Shown: piece after piece, positions 6,644-9,849 of the stretch
How the letters are laid out: every line of letters starts with the position of its first letter
Position numbering within the stretch: the stretch's first letter is position 1
Source: JBGTGG01 sp964398945
GTDB lineage: Bacteria; Bacteroidota; Bacteroidia; Cytophagales; Cyclobacteriaceae
Reading direction: 5' to 3'
Assembly (NCBI GenBank): GCA_964398945.1
Contig: CAYNOT010000036.1
Location: 1 to 9,849, forward strand
Length of the DNA stretch: 9,849 bases
Position numbers and translations under genes: made by a program
The notes under the pieces: generated by a model
The model's database searches: none
What the model was told of the DNA's origin: nothing
The model's input: only the letters and a program-made list of their open reading frames with translations

Positions 6644-7837
6644 TCACACCTCCTGCGCACCCAGATCAGGCACACCCTCCGGGGTGCTGCCCTCCGTCAC
6701 CGACGCCGCCATCGGCGGGTACTGCATCCGCTGCCGGCCCTCATCCACCGACAACAACCCCGCCGCGACCAGTCCCGCCGTCACCTCCGCCTGGGTGCGG
6801 ATGTCCGCCCGCTCCACCTGCGCGTACTGCCAGCGGACCCGCCACCCCGAGGGCATCAGATGCTTGTTGATCGCATGCGCGATCGGCTGCCCATACCGGT
6901 CCAAGGTGTCGACCCGCCACGCGATGTCCGCCGTCTCCACGTTCTGGTACGTCATCGACGGACCCTCAAGCCCCAGCTTGTACGGGGGCACCCCGGTGAT
7001 CAGGCACGCCTGATGCGCGTTCCACTGCCGGGCCTCCACCAACTGCTGCTTCTGCGCATCGGAGACCAGCGGGACCACGGTCACGTTCGACGGCAGCAGC
7101 AGCGCCTCACCCGTCGCCAGCATCGTGCGCCAATCCCCCTTGAACTTCTTCGCCGCCAGGTCGTCCACCGTCCCCGGGACCTGGATGATCGCCGGCGGCA
7201 ACCCGCCCCCCGACAGGTACCGGCCCGCCCACTCCTCCGCCGTGATCGCCGTCCTGAGCGCATCCCCGAACTGCTGCACCGGGGCCGCCGACAACGGCAT
7301 CGCCGACAGCCCCCCGCGCTTGATGTGCAGAACATCCGACTTCGCCAGCATGAATCCCCGGTAGTTGTAATCCCAGGTCCCGTCCGCGTGGATCACCACC
7401 GCCAGGTCCTCCGGCGGCAGCGGTATCCCCCACCCGGGGCGGCCGGTGCGGTAGTCCAGGTCGCCGAGCAGCTCGATGTGGTTGCCGTACTCCGCCAGAT
7501 CCCGGACGGTGGCGTACCGCCACTGCCAGGCGTCGTTCTCCGGGTCCGGGTCGGTCAGATAGGCGGGCTGGTCGGGGAGCCGCTGCCACACCCCCGTCCC
7601 CGGGTCGATCTTCCCCGCCTGTATCTCAAGGTTCGCCAGGCTCCCGGCGATCAGATCCAGGCACCGATCGAACGCGGGGAAGCTGATCGCCTCATCACGG
7701 GACGCCGGCCAGTACGCGGCAGGCGGGGCCGTCAGGTAGGCGATCCCGTCCGAGGACCGCTGCCACCGCCGGGGGAGCCTGGATGAGGGTCCGCGCCGCT
7801 GGGTGAGCCTGCGGACACTGCCGGGTCGAGCCGCCAC
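6644..7837 (-). CDS. Portal protein (HK97-type)
   Basis: This is the dodecameric ring at the capsid vertex through which DNA enters and to which the head-tail connectors attach. The 397-residue form matches the usual size of the HK97 portal family. Family-like features are an early helix (FPAFDRCLDLIAGSLANL), a middle region with PPEDLAVVIHADG and DVLHIKRG, the stretch LSAAPVQQFGDAL, GVPPYKLGL, and a C-terminal region running to PEGVPDLGAQEV. The start is uncertain. I chose the GTG at 7837 because AAGGGGA lies seven bases upstream. ATG codons at 7876 and 7918 would lengthen it to 410 or 424 residues but lack a clear ribosome site; the latter lies 13 bases after the terminase stop. The stop TGA is separated by one base from the protease ATG, so the two are probably coupled. 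Confidence 0.92.
   Translation of the reverse strand: MAARPGSVRRLTQRRGPSSRLPRRWQRSSDGIAYLTAPPAAYWPASRDEAISFPAFDRCLDLIAGSLANLEIQAGKIDPGTGVWQRLPDQPAYLTDPDPENDAWQWRYATVRDLAEYGNHIELLGDLDYRTGRPGWGIPLPPEDLAVVIHADGTWDYNYRGFMLAKSDVLHIKRGGLSAMPLSAAPVQQFGDALRTAITAEEWAGRYLSGGGLPPAIIQVPGTVDDLAAKKFKGDWRTMLATGEALLLPSNVTVVPLVSDAQKQQLVEARQWNAHQACLITGVPPYKLGLEGPSMTYQNVETADIAWRVDTLDRYGQPIAHAINKHLMPSGWRVRWQYAQVERADIRTQAEVTAGLVAAGLLSVDEGRQRMQYPPMAASVTEGSTPEGVPDLGAQEV
6648..6654 (-). promoter_or_regulatory. Shine-Dalgarno site of the protease gene
   Basis: The coding strand reads AGGAGGT, then GTGAC, then ATG. It lies inside the last codons of the portal gene and fixes the protease start at 6642. Confidence 0.75.
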
Positions 7838-7931
7838 CAGCGAATCCCCTTCGGACCCCGCCCCGGATGGCGACATGTGCCGCGCCCGCTGCCGTGGGGC
7901 GCCTATGCGAGGCAGCATAGCGCACCCAGGC

Positions 7932-9782
7932 TCACGCGCTGAAGAACATCTGCGCCAGGCCCGCACGCGCCCCCCACAAAGCCCAGGACGCCGCCTTCAC
8001 CACCGCCACCGGCCCCGTCGACCGCGAAGCATCCAACCGCTCCCCCGACACCGACACCGCCACATCAGCGGCCCGCAACCGCTCCACCAACGGACCCGAC
8101 CACGACAACCCCCCAACCTGATCCCGCAGCACCGCCGTCGCCGCCGCCGCATCCTGCAACGCCACCGGCTCCAACACCAGATCCACCGCATCCGGAACCT
8201 GCTTGATCACCGCCCCATGCGCCAACACGCTCACCGGGGAACGGGCCCGCAACCACGCCAAAGCGTCCGAGCGGCGCCCCACCTCCGCGCACTCCACATG
8301 CCTGCCGTCGCTGACCGCGACACCCCACAACGACCCGTCCGGCTCCGACTCCATCGCCCCCACCAACAACCCCGACCAGCCCGGCTCAGACGCCGGCGGC
8401 AACAGGCCCGCCAACCGGGCGCCCCACGGCTGAGGCGCGACAAGCTTCACCGAAGGCCAGATGTTCAGATACTGCGCCCGGAACCCCGCCACAGGGTCCG
8501 GCTCCAACGGGTCCGGCACAGCCTGCCCCGTCAGCACGTCATCCCACGCGTCCCCGACCAGGACCTCCCGCTCCGCATCCCAATGCGGGGACGCCGCCCG
8601 CCACGCCGCCGGGTCCGCCGTATCCGCGTCATCCCCGGCCGCCCACAGCAGCAGCAGATGTCTGCCCGACCCGTCCAGCGACCCCATCGCATCGGAGATC
8701 CGGCGCACCATCAGCATCGTCGCCCTCGTGTGCGCCGTCGACGTCAGATGCAGCTGCGGCGACGGCCGATCCATCAAAGCCGGCTGCAGACCCTCGCTGA
8801 TCACCGCCGCCGGCACCGCCCACGACTCATCACAACACGCCAAACCGGCCGGGTACCCGTACACCCCGTTCTGCGAACGCACCAGCCAGCGGGACTCATC
8901 GGGGGCCTCGATCTCCTCGTTGCCCATCCCCTTGCGGACAGTCCACCCCCGGGCCTTCGCCCACACCCACGCCGCCCGATGGATCTCCTTGCAGATCGGC
9001 AGATCCTTCCCCGTGAACAGCACCGTCTGCGGCTCACCCAACAGGTCCGCGTGATCGACCCGCCAGCAGCACACGCACCGCAGCCGGACCGACTTCCCCA
9101 CCCGCCTCGGGGTGGACTCCAGCACCGACCGCCACACCAGGGCCCCGGTGTCGTCGTGCTCCAGCTGCCGGACCATCGCCAGCTGTTGGAACCAGCGCAG
9201 CTCGATCCCCATCTCGGTGCGGGCCCAGTCCACCGCCGCCGGGCCGTAGGAGCCGACCGCCCGGGGGTGGGGGCCGGTCATCGCCCTGGGCAGGTTCGCG
9301 GTCGGGGGCATCCGGTCGATGAGGGGCGCGACCCAGGGGATTCCGGCGAAAGCCGACAGATCTTGGTTGACGGCCGCCGCATTCCGTGTGTGTGTATTCG
9401 GATTAGCGGCGGGGTTAACTGATGATTTCCCAGGAAAGAATGGCGCGGTTCCGTTCTGTTTCTGCTTTGTGCTTTTGAGTTTCCCTCGTTGAATGTTTCC
9501 TTTGATGGCTCCGGCTTTGGTGTTGCATCTGGGGTGTTCGATGCGCCAGTTGCCGGGGTTCCAGGTGAGGTCGGGCCGGTCGTTGCGGTCGATGGTGTGG
9601 CCGAGGTGCCAGTGGGTGGGGTGGACGGGTTGGTGGCAGCGGGGGCAGGGGGTGGGCCAGGTGGTTTGGTTGGCGAGCCAGGTGCGGGCGCGGGTGACGC
9701 GGCTGCCTGTCCAGGGGGCGTTGGTGGCGGCGTATTTCGCGAAGAGGGCGAGGGGGTTGGTGGTTGTGGTTCCTCTTGTCAT
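7932..9782 (-). CDS. HNH endonuclease-large terminase (TerL) fusion protein
   Basis: This 616-residue protein is the ATP-driven DNA packaging motor that docks on the portal. Residues 46-90 form an HNH nuclease module: CPRC at 46-49, GHTID with His62, GNW with Asn78, and EHPRCN with His83 and Cys86. A polar linker (about 91-145) follows. The ATPase has Walker A TPRRVGKS near 224-231, Walker B LACCDES with Asp318 and Glu319, and a coupling motif TSTA at 347-350. The conserved stretch PAAWRAASPHW and FRAQYLNIWP leads into the C-terminal RNase H-like domain. There the position where relatives carry the first catalytic Asp appears to be Glu478 (AMESEPDG), and the later acidic positions look lost. 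I chose the ATG with GGAGG four bases upstream; a GTG at 9812 with GAGGAG would add ten residues. Terminase identity is secure. The loss of nuclease function is inferred from motifs remembered by eye, not from an alignment. Confidence 0.95.
   Translation of the reverse strand: MTRGTTTTNPLALFAKYAATNAPWTGSRVTRARTWLANQTTWPTPCPRCHQPVHPTHWHLGHTIDRNDRPDLTWNPGNWRIEHPRCNTKAGAIKGNIQRGKLKSTKQKQNGTAPFFPGKSSVNPAANPNTHTRNAAAVNQDLSAFAGIPWVAPLIDRMPPTANLPRAMTGPHPRAVGSYGPAAVDWARTEMGIELRWFQQLAMVRQLEHDDTGALVWRSVLESTPRRVGKSVRLRCVCCWRVDHADLLGEPQTVLFTGKDLPICKEIHRAAWVWAKARGWTVRKGMGNEEIEAPDESRWLVRSQNGVYGYPAGLACCDESWAVPAAVISEGLQPALMDRPSPQLHLTSTAHTRATMLMVRRISDAMGSLDGSGRHLLLLWAAGDDADTADPAAWRAASPHWDAEREVLVGDAWDDVLTGQAVPDPLEPDPVAGFRAQYLNIWPSVKLVAPQPWGARLAGLLPPASEPGWSGLLVGAMESEPDGSLWGVAVSDGRHVECAEVGRRSDALAWLRARSPVSVLAHGAVIKQVPDAVDLVLEPVALQDAAAATAVLRDQVGGLSWSGPLVERLRAADVAVSVSGERLDASRSTGPVAVVKAASWALWGARAGLAQMFFSA
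9348..9512 (-). other. Low-GC interdomain linker between HNH and ATPase
   Basis: This in-frame segment encodes about 55 residues rich in Lys, Gln, Asn, Thr, Ala and Pro, with no recognisable fold. Its core at 9411-9490 is about 46% G+C, against roughly 70% on both sides. It includes a short TG dinucleotide run near 9387-9395. The base skew of the flanks reverses across it. It looks like the seam where an HNH gene and a terminase gene were joined. Confidence 0.7.
9513..9647 (-). other. HNH nuclease domain within the terminase fusion
   Basis: This segment encodes residues 46-90 of the terminase fusion. The order Cys-x-x-Cys, His, Asn, His-x-x-Cys-Asn and then Lys matches a zinc-stabilised HNH fold. 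One oddity is that the first HNH His sits in GHTID, whereas many HNH proteins have Asp or His just before that residue as a metal ligand. Several other His residues nearby (HPTHWH at 54-59) might compensate. HNH proteins are usually encoded as separate genes beside terminase and are known to take part in packaging in HK97-like phages; here the domain shares one reading frame with TerL. Confidence 0.88.
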
Positions 9783-9786
9783 GTCA

Positions 9787-9791
9787 CCTCC
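9787..9791 (-). promoter_or_regulatory. Shine-Dalgarno site deciding the terminase start
   Basis: The coding strand reads GGAGG then TGAC then ATG, which supports initiation at 9782. The competing upstream GTG at 9812 has GAGGAG only three bases away, a tight spacing. Confidence 0.6.
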
Positions 9792-9849
9792 ACTTTGTAA
9801 ATGGTTTTCCACAGGCTCCTCGCGTTACCTGCGCTACGTCTGATTTCTC

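Noticed and set aside
5329..6870. 513-codon open frame on the plus strand across capsid, protease and portal
   Set aside because: It spans three well-supported minus-strand genes and the noncoding gap, and its product shows no family pattern.
7803..9422. 539-codon open frame on the plus strand opposite the terminase
   Set aside because: Its product is a low-complexity Arg/His/Pro/Gln string, as expected from the antisense of GC-rich codons, and the minus strand holds an unmistakable terminase.
9796..9801. TTTACA on the minus strand, resembling a -35 element before the terminase
   Set aside because: The matching -10 position would lie inside the terminase start region and no TAnnnT element is seen there.

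Overview
The window reads as the late structural module of a siphovirus (a phage or prophage) of a high-GC bacterium, most likely an actinobacterium. The evidence for this is a G+C content near 70% by eye, actinophage-style protein families, and frequent GTG starts with strong GGAGG-type Shine-Dalgarno sites. No integrase, repressor or host gene is visible, so the sequence cannot say whether this is a free phage or an integrated prophage.

Every gene I can support lies on the minus strand, so transcription runs from the right end of the window to the left. In transcription order the genes are: HNH endonuclease fused to the large terminase (7932-9782); portal (6644-7837); prohead protease (6085-6642); major capsid protein with its own delta scaffold (4705-5961); head-tail adaptor (4377-4700); tail terminator-like protein (4024-4377); major tail tube protein (3602-4027); two-part tail assembly chaperone (3303-3605 and 3163-3306); HK97 gp10-like protein (2604-3170); short tape measure (1381-2604); distal tail or hub protein (131-1387); and the start of another tail protein cut by the left edge (1-134).

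The genes form one assembly line. Terminase and portal package DNA, the protease matures an HK97-fold capsid, connectors close the head, and the tube, chaperones and tape measure build a short flexible tail whose tip proteins follow. Most genes overlap by 1-8 nt (TGATG, ATGA or GTGA junctions), which suggests translational coupling. The clear break is a 123-nt gap before the capsid gene, holding a GGCCACCC repeat set and two small hairpins. The portal start is uncertain.

The points most worth a second look are these. The terminase carries an N-terminal HNH domain joined by a low-GC linker at a sharp change of base skew, while its own C-terminal nuclease domain seems to lack the usual acidic residues. 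The second chaperone ORF is short and easily missed, reached by frameshift or GTGA restart. The tape measure holds a textbook EF-hand-like calcium loop. The gp10-like gene sits in an unusual place, just before the tape measure. I found no RNA genes, CRISPR arrays, insertion sequences or attachment sites.
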